Positions 1-12,344 of a stretch of 64,000 nucleotides of DNA are shown piece by piece; within the stretch, counting starts at the first letter, position 1; every line of letters begins with the position of its first letter. The DNA comes from Cyclospora cayetanensis (Eukaryota > Apicomplexa > Conoidasida > Eucoccidiorida > Eimeriidae). The notes beneath the pieces are model-generated. The model did no database searches. It saw nothing but the letters and a program-made list of their open reading frames with translations, and was not told the DNA's origin. The stretch is from assembly GCF_002999335.1 (NCBI RefSeq), contig NW_020312753.1, forward strand, positions 1-64,000. The letters are read 5' to 3'. The translations under genes and the position numbers were made by a program.

Positions 1-232
1 TCACACACCCATTCTTAGTACAATTATCACCTAAACTCACTCTACCCAGTCACACTAATCCACACCGATAAACACATCCACTCTAACCTGCCGCATACAC
101 CTTCTAAGCTCACCCACCAGACCACTACCCACATCCCTACATCCACACCCCTCTATCCTCAACACTATACCTTCAGCACTATCCCCTAAATCCTAAACCC
201 TAAACCCTCATCCCACAACCCTCAACCCGAAA
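1..232. repeat. Degenerate telomere-like, G-poor terminal sequence
   Basis: The plus strand here is almost free of G and rich in C, A and T, with many imperfect telomere-like words (cctaaa, ccctca, cccgaaa), especially from 181 on. The strand asymmetry fits a decayed or poorly resolved telomeric tract lying distal to the perfect repeat block. It could be real variant telomere repeat or error from long-read assembly of a telomere; the sequence alone cannot decide. Confidence 0.55.
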
Positions 233-281
233 CCCTAAACCCTAAACCCTAAACCCTAAACCCTAAACCCTAAACCCTAAA
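233..281. repeat. Telomere repeat array, (CCCTAAA)7
   Basis: Seven perfect tandem CCCTAAA heptamers can be read directly. They are followed by a partial unit that meets one TTAGGG-like word (cccttaggg, 282-290), where unique sequence begins. The orientation, C-rich strand on plus at the left side, is that of a left chromosome end. The heptamer TTTAGGG/CCCTAAA is the repeat known from coccidian and plant-type telomeres. Confidence 0.95.
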
Positions 282-290
282 CCCTTAGGG

Positions 291-3200
291 CATTCCTAGA
301 TTTTCAGGGGTCTCCACTCATTCAAATATCTACTTCAGCGATCGCAACGTTTTTTTTGGACAGGTGGTTGATTATTATTGGCTTCCTTGCAGCTCTTCCG
401 GTATTTGAACTGCTATACTATCAGCGTATTCTCCTTCTAACAAGCAATGCTGGTGACGTAGCCGCGGGTGACATTAGCTTTCGACATGCTACGAGGTTTC
501 GAAAACACCGCAACCGCCGCTTATTACGCTCATTCCTTAGCAGAAACCCAGGAGCAATGTGTACTGAGAAAGCAAAGCTCTACGCGGTGTGTTGGTGGGT
601 TAAAACGGGTGTCAATACTTTAATACTAGCATTATTTTGCTGTACACACCGACCATCAGTCCTCAACACACCTTACGAGAATTCTCAAAATTTCGCCCAT
701 CCCCGAGCTGTTCGCCCTATTGGGCACTTTCTTTCTCCATGGTGAAGTATGTCGCGGGCGTACTCAATTTGATCGCCAGCATGCGCTCACAATCGCTTAC
801 CCGTCCACTAGCGTGCAGGGAACCGCTGATAATGTGAAGTAAAACAATATTTTTTTATGCTGCGTACTGTGCGTTATGTGATATTGACAAAGTAAGTACT
901 TGCTAAAAGGTCATAAAACAACCACGTTCAAGCCAACCGCATGTGGCTAGCGACACAGCGGGGACTTCTTCGTTTGCGCATTCTGACTTTGCTTCGAAGT
1001 GCCATTTTGCACAAAGCATGATATTATATTGTACGATGTGGTGGGATTCACAATAAAGTGGGGAAACCCACATCGCCCTTCTGATGGACTGGGCTGCATC
1101 CCATAGTAGTGGAGCATCTATTACCGTGGGCAGATCGTCAGCAGCCGAAACCACGAAATTTTTCTATACCCTTTACAACTTCCGCTCGTGAGGGGTAGTT
1201 AGCTACACCTACTATGAGTATTCTTGTTGGCCTGCCGCATTTGTAGGCTCAGTATAGCATCTATATCGTTACCGACAGACAGCAAAAATGCGCATTTCAC
1301 CCGTCTCAGCAACGATGTCACGCCTTAGGAATTCGCTCCATGAGTCGCGAAGTATGCCTGAAAGATCCAAATCTTCAGGAGTACTATGGACCTAGGAACC
1401 CTAAGGAAGTACTGCATGATTCGCGAACATATTGACCATAATGTGACCACTACGAACCACACCGAGGCAGATAGACAGACAGAGCACATGAACCGCGCTG
1501 TATTGAACTAGCTGAGACTACATGCTCACAAATCCAAACGCTCGGCTTGAATCAATTCAGTGTACTGTGTGAATTCTCACCATGATACAATCGATTAGCA
1601 GCTTCCCTCCCACATCCTTATTTCACACTGAAGAGACAGAGCACCCTCGCTGAGCGGAGCCAGGACTTGGTGGTCCGGGGACAGCATTCCTAGAAGCAAA
1701 ATATTCAGAGAGCAGCTACCTAGAGCACGGGAGTGTATGCACAAGGCACGATAACCAAGGAAGAACCAGAGATAAGGGTGGTCGGTGCTGTGTTTTGAGT
1801 CTGAAATTTTGGTCCTGATCCATCGGCTGCTCTGCAGCTTGCATCAGAACATGGCCAGACGGCGATCTTTGCCACTAGGTGGATAGGACTTTTTGTCAGT
1901 CGCTCACGATCCAACGCCTTCTTACTTTATTGATCTCTGCAAGGTGGAGCGGGCACAGAAGTAATGGGCTTTTGATGAAGTTTTAATGCTTCTCGAACTA
2001 CTCGCTGACTTGCAGCGCAGGCAGATGTTCCGATTTGAGGCTGAGGAATCACAGAATGGCGCAGAAGTGGTCGATTATCAATGTATTCACAGCGGTAGAC
2101 ACACTAGGTGGGGGTTCTAGTAAAATGGGGTGGAAAGCGTCATGCTCAGTGGTTGACGGCGAAGCAGTCGCGGGCTTCGTTGCCAGTGGGAGACTTCGGG
2201 ATTCCGTCCTTAATGTGTGTCACCATGGGCAGTAGTCCTAGCATTCCTTGGTAATCTTCCCTCCTCAGCGCATACTCTATCTGAAATGACCATCTTCATC
2301 TGTAGGAATATCTTGAAAAGTTTCGGCTAAGTATTTTCATGTTGGTTGCACTCAAAGCTTAGCGTAGGAACACTCAGATATGCTATTCGCTACATTCTTT
2401 TGTATGTCTTATTACGGATTTTTGAAGCCGAATACGCTGCACGCACTACTTATGTTGACGCGCAGAGACTGCTGAGGCGCAGAGGCACTGCTAAACTAGT
2501 GTGCACTTTGAGTTTCTCAGCACCTTGCATTTGTCTTCTCTTTTCTCGTCGCAGGCCACTCACATATTTTCCGTGCTCCAACAGTGCAAACCATCGGGGC
2601 GCTGCGGTTATGCTGTTCGGTCGCCTATTCCGTGTTGGTTCGTGTGTGTCTCTTAAAAGCCATTGTACTTTGCCGGCCCATTCACCCTCGGGCTTGCTCA
2701 TTCTTACTGGTAAAATCGCGGCTGTTGCTGCCTGGGCAGTGACGATGGGACGAGAGCTCTTTATTGGTCCTGCATGCACTTTGTCTCGACATGCATGTAA
2801 CACGCAGTCGTGTGTTTGAAGGAGGGAGGAAGATATAGCGGGCTGAGCTGGAACTAAAACTTCCTTCCGCACTATGTATATGGATTTAGGAGCTAGTAAG
2901 AGCTTGACTGCTTGGTTCATCTACTCCTGGGTCTTCTTTCTTGCAGTTAACTTCCTATCTGTAGAAGAAGTGATTAAGCTGTGTGCATGTGAGCTAGATG
3001 CTGCGTTGCGCCTTGCTGTGGATGCTCGGAGCGTTCAGAGAATGCAGCAGAGGGCACTCAAACGAATGCAAGCAGAAGAGAGAACAGGCACTTTGGGAAA
3101 CTATTTGTGCAACTTTCGACAAAACTTACATTGCGTCAGGCTAGAGGTAGGTGTCACTACACGGGGACCCTAGATGGAGTGTTGTACCTAGGCTCTAGCT

Positions 3201-4260
3201 TAACCCGCCCCACTGCGCTCTTCTCCTTGATGACTTGGCGCCTCAAGGCGGACAGGGGAGATGGGATAATCTAGCTTGATTAAAATACTGGAAAGCATTG
3301 ATGTGCATGGCCGCTGCCATAGACAAGGTACCAGCTGCGTCGCACCACGACCCAGATTGTGGAATTTCCCACTGTGGAAAAATTGTTCTACTAAAATTGA
3401 GTAATACAGACGAATTTCCGATAAGTATTCCGGGCATTTTCCGACCATAACTCACAGGCAGTCTGCGTCTTCCAAATTGTGGACATTGACGTTCCTTTCG
3501 CCGTTAGAAGCGTGGTACGAAAGCTCGTTGAATGACAAAAACAATGACAAAAACCATAGTTAAGTAGAGGACGCAAGGACGATTTGCCTTCTGCCGAGAA
3601 TAGGCGTCGTATGAGCAAATGCATGTGTGTATTTACATTATTGGAAATGATTGCGATTCCTGGTTCCCGTTGTTGCACCCCCAGGGCAAAAAAAATGTGC
3701 TTTGAGGGTTATGTTTACAAGTGCCAATCAAATAGTGAAATTCACGGTTCATATCTGCTCGGGCACCTGATGGTGGTGCAGTGCTAAAGCCTACGTATTT
3801 GCAGGTATGTCAGCCAGGCCGGAAGCTCGGACCCACAGTTTTCCTGAGATGTTTGACCTTTGCAATGCACGGTGTGCTATTAAGCATCCTCCATTTATGT
3901 GGCATTATTACAGTGGGTTTTTTTAACGTCTGCATGCTTGGCCTTTACTGCTATCACTCTATCCTCCAGTTGTTCTCCAACTGCGAGGTCGCCATAAGCT
4001 CGTTTCAGTGACAGCACATATGCGACGGCGCGACCCTGCTTTCTAAAACGCCTGTCCGGGACATTGGTGCTCCTATCTCAAAAACTAGTCTGGCATACAA
4101 GTATTCAGGCTACAAGAGTGTAGACTTTGTTTAGGCATAATGCTGGAACCGCGCATACTGTGCCCGCTGCCTCTCACTTCGTGCAGCCCCTTATCATGCG
4201 GCCACGGGCCTCCCTCTTGGCATTTCAGGACAGTGCCGCAATGATTGCTGTCCACCCCCT
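291..4260. other. Subtelomeric region without a recognisable gene
   Basis: About 4 kb between the telomere and the stop codon of the kinase gene. Open frames are short (at most 157 codons), lie in both strands without convincing splice partners, and show no protein family I recognise. No tandem repeat, tRNA-like hairpin or transposon-like frame was seen. The part next to 4261 is probably 3' untranslated sequence of the minus-strand kinase gene. Confidence 0.6.
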
Positions 4261-7200
4261 TTACGCATCTAGACCGCACTGCTGTATCTGGGACTGCGCT
4301 GTTACCCAGGGATGGCGTAAAGCCTCTGCCACTGTCATCCGCTCCCGCGGGTCCCGGTGTAGTAAGCGCCTGCAGTACCACCAGTCGCAGCAAAACAGCA
4401 GCGAATAGCCCTCCACGAAGTACCGTCGTCTCCAAATAAGCAGCAGTTTCTATGTAGGACGTAAGATGTATGTGCCTTAGGTTGTGCAGTCCTTCAGCCG
4501 CCCTCACCTGAGGATGTCTGTGCACTCAGGAGAGATGCAGCGCCAGGCTGGCGTCTTCAAGTCCTCCCGCATCAGGCGGCAGGCCAGATCCAGGCCTCGG
4601 CAGCCCCTGCAGCATGCGCAGCACCCGACAGCCACTCACAGCTGGCAACTGGCTTAGAATCAGCAGTAGTACTAGCAGAAGCAACTACCCTAGAGAGAGC
4701 TGTTCCACGCTACCCCACCACGCCAGCCCAGTGTGAAGAACGACCGCCTCTCCTGATGCCAGCAGTCGTTCACATGCAAGCCAAGAGAGGCGTTGACTTT
4801 AAGGCACACTCACCAGAAAGGGGGCCTCCCGAAAAGCATGCAGAAGAGGGTCATCCCCACCGCCCACATGTCACGGGCCCGCCCGTCCGTGCCTGCAGCA
4901 TCTCCGGTGCCCAGGCACTCGGGAGGTACGAAGTGAGGAGACCCCGCTGCAGCCAGAAAGCGTTGAGCAATACACATTACACCATTTAAGGCATATATTT
5001 GTGGCACGGCAGGCAGCTAACAAGAATTGAAGACTGGCTGCATCATCGGAAGGCGTTGGGAGAATCCCTTCGCGTCGAAGGGATAGCGATCAAGCACCCT
5101 CCGTATCAGACAGGAGAGCAGAGCGAGGGAGACAGCAAGCCCAGAGGCTTTAGATACAAGGGTGGAGAGATTGGAGAGGAGCGCATGTGAGCCTTACCTG
5201 CATCCCAAATTGTGCACGCATCATCATCCGCCACAACAGCAGTATTGAAGTCGGTCAGCTGTAGCAGCACTTCCTGTTCATCGATGCAGTAGCCTCCGGT
5301 GCCCGGTTCCTCATCACTGGCGAGAGGCTGGAGGGTATCTTTGGAAACTCTCGTGGGCGGAGGCTCATCAGTGGGGCTATCTCGTGGTACCCTTCGCGAT
5401 CGTTGGCGGGCCCTTTTCCCTGTTACCACTCCATGCTCCTGCTGTTCCTCTTGCTGATCCTCCTGGTGTTCGGAATCTTCATCTGCGCTGCAGTTGCTGC
5501 AGCTGGTTGCTTCCTCAGTGTCGCTGCTGCTGTTTGGGGGAAAGGCCACTGCTTCTAGGAGGCCCTCCTTGAGGGCCTTGTAGAGGGGTACCTGTCGCTC
5601 TTCTGAGAAGCAAACAAGCGGTGCAGCTGCTGTCGCTGCTCCTGAATCGGCTGCGCTTGCTGATGCTGCGAAGTGGCTGAGCTGGAGATGCAGTGCAGAA
5701 ATATGAGGGGTTCTTGGGAGCGGCCGGCTGTCTGGTACCAACAAGGCCTTTCTCAAGGGCAGAAGACTGTCTCCAGAGGCTGCCAGCGTTGGTGCCGAAG
5801 CGAACAGGAAAGAATCCGCTGTTTCACAATCCTGTTCATCCTCTGAGCTATCTTCGACTTCTGCGTCCGAGAACAGCTGCCCTTCACAGTCTTCCAAGGG
5901 GCCCGCTGCGGTGGAGCTTTCCTTGCCACGAGAGGCCCTCCTACGTAGTGGGGGCATCCACACGCGACATGCTGCGTCTAGAGGCACACGACCCGCAGAG
6001 TTACAAAGAGCGCAGAACGCCTATTATTGTGCGCAGTCTCTCGCTGATGGTTGCATTCAGGAGCTGAGCAAAAGCCTGCACGACGCTCTAGCGGCAAGTG
6101 CCGCGCAACGGACGCAGGGGAGTTGCTCTACTATTTTTCGATTCACGGGCTTACTGGGGGGCAAGGCACGCAACAGGAGAATATTTGAAGGTTTAATATC
6201 CTTGTGGACAACTCGGAGTGCATGCAGCGCGGATACCGCCATCAGCAGCTGCGCAAAACACACAGCCGTATACTCATCTGCCTCGCACGAAGGCCTTACA
6301 GAGGAGCCAAGAGGCCGGTTGGAAAAGGAAGCAGGCGAGAAGTCCAGGGACCTCCCAAGGAAAGAAGAAAACGCAAGAAAAGAATGTTCCGCGAGTAGAA
6401 ATAATGGGGAGGAAATCCAAGAGAGAACCGGGCAGGTGAACTGTTGATAGAAGACGAGGACGCTAGGAAACACAGGAAATTTCTTACAGGGTAGCAGGGC
6501 AAAAGGAAGTGAGGGGAAAGAGAGACGAGAGCCGGCGTTTTTACCTGCTTGAGCAATATACGCGCTACCTCCTCAGTGTACAGCAAGATCGGCAAGCAGC
6601 CGCAAATCTTCGGATCCTCACAGGCGTGCTGCTGCTCTTCCTGCTGCTCCTGTTTATCTTCAGGAGGGAGCGTGAAGGCCGCCGTGCGTTTATTCCACTG
6701 CTGCAGCGTGCAGTGCCTTCTAGGGAAGAGCAGCAGCAACAACCCCGCATCCTCGTCTATTACAACTCCTTGTAGTGGACAAATGAGGGGGTGTCGCAGA
6801 GATGCATGCAGGAGCACCTCGCACTTCACCTGCAGCAAGCAGCAGCGGCGGCATCTTAACTGACACAGCTCAAAAAAGAGACCACGGCAACAGCCATGCC
6901 CAGTCGCCCTTCCTATGCTTGACCCCTACAGACGTCACCTGGATTGGCTGAAAACTCATGCGTGTGGAGGGCACAACTGTACAGGCACAAAAGTGAGCGT
7001 TGTGTTGTTGTATAGCCCAGCCCTCACCCGCTGCCACTCCGTGTGAACTTGCACGTCACCCGCGATGAAGCATGCGGTGCGGAGGCGCCGCAACGCGTGT
7101 AACAGATACCTCTGAACGCATCAGCAAGATCAAACTACGCCATCCAATCTGTCTTAAAGGTACGAAGCAGATATTTTCCAGTACAAGAGCTCCGCATAGG

Positions 7201-9251
7201 GGTTCCTTCATGCACATAGCGCAAGAGGAGGGGGTTCTGCTCGGGGTACGCAAACATGGGTGTGAGCAGGCCAGTCAGGGGCATGCAAGAGGCGTCAACA
7301 AATCAAAGACAGACCAAACATATAGGGTGCTGAAGAATTCTTCAGAGAATATCATAGGGAGGACACACACATAGATGGAGAGTGACACACACAGGGACAG
7401 TGCAGCAAGGAAAACAGAGGGGAATATCTCGTTCGATCCACATGGGTAGACCCATGAGACGCAAGGCGAGGAATATGCGGGCACAGAGGTGGATGACATG
7501 CCTTCGCGACAAGCGCCTGGGGAGAGGGTGCTGCCATGGTGGCTGCGGCAGTAACCAAGCAGAGAGCTCCCCGTCCCACCATGCCCCCTAGGGCTAGGCC
7601 AGAGACGCAACGGACGCTACCACTGCTGCTGCCCTCATCGCTGCTGCTGTCCTCATTGCTGCTGCTGTCCTCGCTGCTGCTGCTGTCCTCATTGCTGCTG
7701 CTGTCCTCGCTGCGACGAGCTCGAGTAGGCACACCATCCCTTTCATTTCGGGGACTTAGTCGCCATCGTTGCGGCCGCCACAGCATCTGTGGCCGGTCGG
7801 TGGTGCCGTTACTGCAGCGCCGCAGCAGCTGTTGCACTGCTGCCTCTGAGAAGAAGGGAAAATCCTCCGATCGAGGGGGAGGAGGAGGCGAGGGACGAGG
7901 GGGGCCCTCCCATGGGGGCTGGTGGGCAAGATCCGAAGGAGTCCCCATCGAGGGTCCTTTGAATGGCACCCCCGTAGGGCCCATGCTGTCTACGAGGCTC
8001 GTGAGAGGCCTGGCGGAGAGAAAAAAGGGTGTACTGAGGAGCAGCGCCTTAGCATCGGAAGGGGCCCTTCTGCAACAGCATGAGCGGCAGCAGTGAGGAA
8101 CCTGCTGGAAAACTTACATGCGCAGCCCCTCACAGCTTCTGAACGACAGTTAGGAGGCGACGACTCCCAATTACAACACCACAGAGAGAAGCGCTGAGAA
8201 GGCCTGACAGACAGTTGCCCAAGAGCACCCATCGGAGAAGGAACCACCCAGCGTTGCTGGCTGGTGCTGCCGTCACTAGTGGCGGCACCACCAGCAAACC
8301 TGGGAACACCAGCCGCGGCAGCCAAGGCAGATGTGTTTGTTGGGATTTTAGTCAAAATTCGTTGCTGTTTAACGTTGTGGCTGTACTGAATCGCAGCAGC
8401 GTTACATTAGAGCAGCCACAAACAGCGGTGTCTTCTGTTTCGGGTCGGTGGGTGTTTTGGCCACACAGCAGCGAGTTTTGCTCGCAGAGCAAATCTTCTC
8501 TCCCTCCTCCGGGGTCTCACAGCATATTTAATTTACTTGCCCAACTCTCCTGGGAGGTCTAGCAAGCGCCGCTGTTGCCTACGGCTCTGCCGCCGTCGGC
8601 ACCAACGGGATCACCCCCCTTCTTCCGCGACTGGAGGGCCACAGGCTCGTCGGTGTATGGTAGTTTGGCTGCTAATTGGCCGCTTTCACTGTTTATTAAG
8701 GCCGGAGGAACGCTAGGATTCTTCAACGTAGTCTGCTGCACGGCAGAGAGGCGCCGCTGTGCGTCAGCAGCAGCAGCAGCCAGAGCATCGGCAGAAAGAA
8801 AAGGACGTCCACCCTCCATGAATTCCGCTGCGGCAGATATGTCCCACAAGAGGCTTGCCAATCCATGCGAGGGAGTCCAGGTGGGTGCCCTGGACGCCGT
8901 TAAGCCTCCTTCGGTGAATCTCGAATATGGATCTATCTCGCTGGCGTATTCATCAGGTGCTGCCAGCACGAGCTGCAGCAGTGACAGCAGCATGACCACC
9001 CTGCGATCGCATTCTGAGAGTTCCTTTCCTCTCACGGGGGGAGAGAGTCTGTTTCCCGCCGGTTTGTTGGCCGACACGCCGGCAGTCTCTCCCAGGCCTT
9101 CAGCCGCAGATATACGCAGGGAGGAGGAGCGCAGCGAACGGGCAGTAAACGCCAGCAGGAATCGTTCCCTACAGCAACAAGACGCCACGCACGGCGCGTC
9201 AAGGGGCTTCGAGGGGCCTGCCTCTGATTCTGAGAAGAAAAATCTTCGCAT
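4261..9251 (-). CDS. Divergent protein kinase with large inserts
   Basis: Multi-exon eukaryotic protein kinase. A glycine-loop-like GRGALCLV followed by ALVAKA (candidate beta-3 Lys) lies near 7500-7560. An alpha-C-like segment with Glu is near 6800, the catalytic loop VHKDIKPSN near 6150, LTDFN in place of DFG near 5240, GSPHFVPPE in place of APE near 4930, DMWAVGMTLF near 4850 and HRDPRER near 4330. The 3' exons fit in phase: 5198 donor, 4946-4814, 4606-4508, 4369-4261 (stop TAA). The HKDIKPSN motif resembles CAMKK/LKB1-type kinases. About 250 residues rich in acidic and Ser residues separate the catalytic loop from DFN, and an EDSSS repeat precedes the glycine loop. The frame at 8559-9251 is probably the N-terminal exon (ATG at 9251); joins between 7350 and 8560 and between 5990 and 7060 are unresolved. 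Active or pseudokinase: Lys, HKD and the Asp of DFN are all present, so activity is possible. Confidence 0.75.
7621..7710 (-). repeat. In-frame EDSSS/NEDSSS coding repeat
   Basis: Tandem CTGCTGCTGTCCTC units (plus strand) encode a repeating acidic-Ser tract on the minus strand, inside the kinase exon just before its glycine loop. Such Ser/Glu/Asp runs are typical of amino-acid repeats in eimeriid proteins and are potential casein-kinase-2-like phosphorylation sites (inference). Confidence 0.75.
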
Positions 9252-9507
9252 GGCGACACCAGACTACGGGCAGGAGCCACTTCACCTACCCACGTACTGT
9301 GAGTTAGTTTTATATTTGCTGCGATAGTACCAGCAGCCTCTGTGGCTGATTTACGCCGAAAGTCTCAGCAACATCCTCCGCAAACTCGCAGTGCGGCCTG
9401 CCTGCGCCGCTGCAGGAGGGAGCGTAGTCTCTTGCGCTCACATGAAGCGCATGCTTCCAGGAATCTGCATTTTATGCACGGGGACAGCGGGTAGATCACT
9501 GAACTGC
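9252..9507. promoter_or_regulatory. Shared intergenic promoter region, kinase/phosphatase
   Basis: Only 256 bp separate the proposed ATG of the minus-strand kinase (9251) from that of the plus-strand phosphatase (9508). Both 5' untranslated regions and both promoters must lie in or near this stretch. No TATA box or specific element can be named; coccidian promoters commonly lack a clear TATA box. Confidence 0.4.
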
Positions 9508-12344
9508 ATGCATTCAGGCAGCGGCGCTCTCGATCGTGCGACACTGCATTCGGTCGATGACTGGATTGCACAGTTGTTGCGCTGCCAGCCCCTCAAGGCG
9601 GAGGAGATCAAAGCACTTTGTAAACTGCTCTCTGATTTGCTGGTGAGCTTGAGTGCGAGCAAACACCCCTTGTTTTGGCAACGAGGCCGACGGCCTTTCG
9701 TTCGGAAAAGACCACCCATCCCCTTCTCTTTTCAGCCGTATTGCTTCCTATCCCTCTGGGCTACACCCTATTTTCGTGCCTCCCCTTCTACGTGTTTCTA
9801 CCTCACCTTTGCTGGTAGCCCGATCCTTGCAAGGAGGCTGGCTAATCCGAGTGATTGCTTTTCGCTCGTCGGTGTCTGTGCTTGTACGACTTGCGGTGGT
9901 CCCCGCCACGTGAGGGAGGATCTCTGCTGATTTAGCGTCAACTCCTCGACCCTGGTTTCAAGTAACAGTCACGCTGAAGGCCCCCTTGGCTGCTGTCGTA
10001 GTCGGGCGTGTAGTAGACATGAAACGACTGAATTGAAGAAGCGAGCTGGAGAGGTTAAAGTTTCTGGTCGCCTGTTGCTTGTGAGCAGGTCAGCGAACCG
10101 AACTGCGTATGCGTGCAAAGCCCCGTGACGGTTGCTGGAGATATTCACGGTCAATTTTACGACCTTCTTGAACTCTTCAGAGTTGGTGAGCCCTTGCTGC
10201 AACGCTGCTCACAGAAAAATTACAAGGGGCAGCGAAGGGCTTACACATGCAGGCAAAGCATTTAAGTGGGAGGCAAGCAGCCAAGTGGGCAGAGGGACGG
10301 CAAAGAAAGACGCACGTAGCGATGACCTTGCAAGATACAAGCCTGAGAAACCTGCTCCAAGGGGAGAAAACGCCGCAAGCAATCGTCTTGAGACGTAGGA
10401 GAAAGTCTCGGTCCGTACAGCGGCGGCGCTGAGACGTTTTCAGTCTCTGAGAACAACGGAGGATACCGTACCGGAAAGGCTATAGGACGGTCATATAGCC
10501 GTGCGAATATTTCCAGGGCCTGTATATATTTATCTCTTTTATTGCTGCAGGTGGCATGCCCCCCCAAGTGAATTACCTGTTTATGGGAGACTACGTTGAT
10601 AGGGGGTTTTACTCTGTGGAGGTCTTCTGCCTCATCGCCGCGCTTAAGGTCCGGTATCCGTACTCCAGTGAGTTCCTGTTTGTTGCAGCATCCTTGCCGT
10701 TGCGTTTGCGAGTCTTGCGGCCACTGCTGCGGCTGCTCTATGGGAGTGGCTATATGTATGCCTGCGTTTCGAAGTGCTTTTCTTGTCGCATCCGCTGCTG
10801 TCCTGCAGTGGCAGTGCTGCGGGGAAACCATGAGAGCCGCAGCATCACCGAGGTCTACGGCTTCTACGACGAGTGCCTCAGGAAGTACGGAGCTCAAGCT
10901 CGCGTATGGGAGGCTATGACCGAAGCCTTCGATTTGCTGCCCCTCGCGGCTTCAGTGGACGGCAGCTACTTTTGCACTCACGGGGGCCTCAGTAGGGAGC
11001 TCCAAACCCTAGACCAGATACAGCGCATCGACAGGTACACGGATAAAAAGGGCTCCACTGATGTCACTATGTCCTGAGTAGCCCTCGTGCTCACTTTCTG
11101 TCCTCGGTGGCCCTTCAACTTGTAGTGCTGACGCTCGCTGTGAAAGGGGTTGCAAGGCTGTTCCATCTACCTGCAAGGAGCCGCCATCAAACGTTTACCC
11201 TGCTCCCCGAGCTTGCTTCTTCCGTCCCTCTTTTCCCACCCGGCTGGACCCCTACCGCTACGAGGTATCTGACCCTGTAGCCGTGCCTTTTCCGCGCACA
11301 GTCTTCCTGCCTTGTCCTCTCCATGACTGCGCTGTTTCATCCTGTCCCCCCATTCCAGACGTCAAGAGCCTCCGCCTGACGGCGGCATGAGCGAGTTGCT
11401 GTGGTCTGATCCTTTCGATTTTCCCCCCGAGGGTCAGCCTGCGGAGGTTTCCATCAATGGAGAAGGAGACACAGACGGGAGCGGCCCCCATGCAGCGACC
11501 CTTGATGCCGAGGGCTGGGCCCCCAGCAGCCGAGGCGCGGGACTTCTGTGGGGCCAGGTGCATGCCGCAGAAAGCAGCTCCCTTCGAGCCAGCATCAGCT
11601 CGCTGAGCCGGTAGATACTGGGCTTCTTGCCATTCAGCGGCTTTTGCAGAGGCCTTTGGAATCCTCAAGAAGTTCCGCGACGATTGTGCGTACATTGCCT
11701 GTCTCTGTTGATACCTCTGTCTGTGGTCTCAGGGCGTAACTGAGCGTTTCCTGCATCTCAATAACATGCAATGCGTTTGCAGGGCCCACCAGCTCGTCTC
11801 TGACGGTCATCAGTGGTATGCTTGCCTCTCGCCCCCTCTCCCCCACTGCATGAGGTTTACGCTTTGCGCATGTCAGCCTTCGTTGGAAAAGGGTTTCTCG
11901 AGCACATGAATGTTTGTGTATTCGCGGATATGTGCGCGTGTTCGTTTCGCTGCCAATATTCCGACTAGGAGTCACGATTCAAAGGTGTGCACAGTGTTTA
12001 GCGCCCCCAACTATTGCTACAGATGTGGTAACAAGGTAAGGCAGCACAAGGCCACTTTTGCAGTCTCCTAGGCTTCTTTGTCGATGGTGAATTCGAGAGG
12101 CCATGAAGCTTAAGGCAGGTGCACTGAGCTGGATAGGGACGGAAACAGGGATCACTGCATAATGCGGGTTTACAGAAAGAAACAGAAAGAGAGCTACCAG
12201 GCCACTGCAACACCACACTTCTTCTCTTTTGCTTCTCAGGCCTCCCTCCTTGTTTTGGATGAACAAGGGGCTCGCCGGTTTCTTTCTTTTCGTCATGCCC
12301 CTGAACGAGGAGACCCTGAGGTTTGGCGATGTGCCCTCTTATGA
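9508..12344 (+). CDS. PP4-type Ser/Thr protein phosphatase catalytic subunit
   Basis: PPP-family metallophosphatase that removes phosphate from Ser/Thr residues. Predicted exons 9508-9642, 10089-10185, 10551-10667, 10809-11034, 11359-11557, 11733-11815, 11969-12035 and 12240-12344 join in phase to 342 residues. Metal and catalytic motifs are intact: GDIHG (62-66), GDYVDRG (90-96), GNHE (122-125), HGGLS, SDP, the RAHQLV active-site His, and [11 protein letters not shown] near the C terminus. [24 protein letters not shown] and [10 protein letters not shown] favour PP4 over PP2A or PP6. About 35 residues are inserted between WSDP and the conserved RGAG. The protein ends in CALL, not the YFL tail of PP2A/PP4/PP6 that is carboxymethylated. 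An upstream in-frame ATG at 9391 exists, but 9508 fits the family N terminus. Confidence 0.92.

Noticed and set aside
2346..2920. Overlapping 157- and 156-codon frames in the subtelomere
   Set aside because: Neither has a domain, splice partner or plausible composition; mutual antisense overlap suggests chance.
7536..8096. 186-codon plus-strand frame with Leu/Ser repeats
   Set aside because: It is the antisense of the kinase exon coding EDSSS repeats and the glycine loop; triplet repeats keep all frames open.
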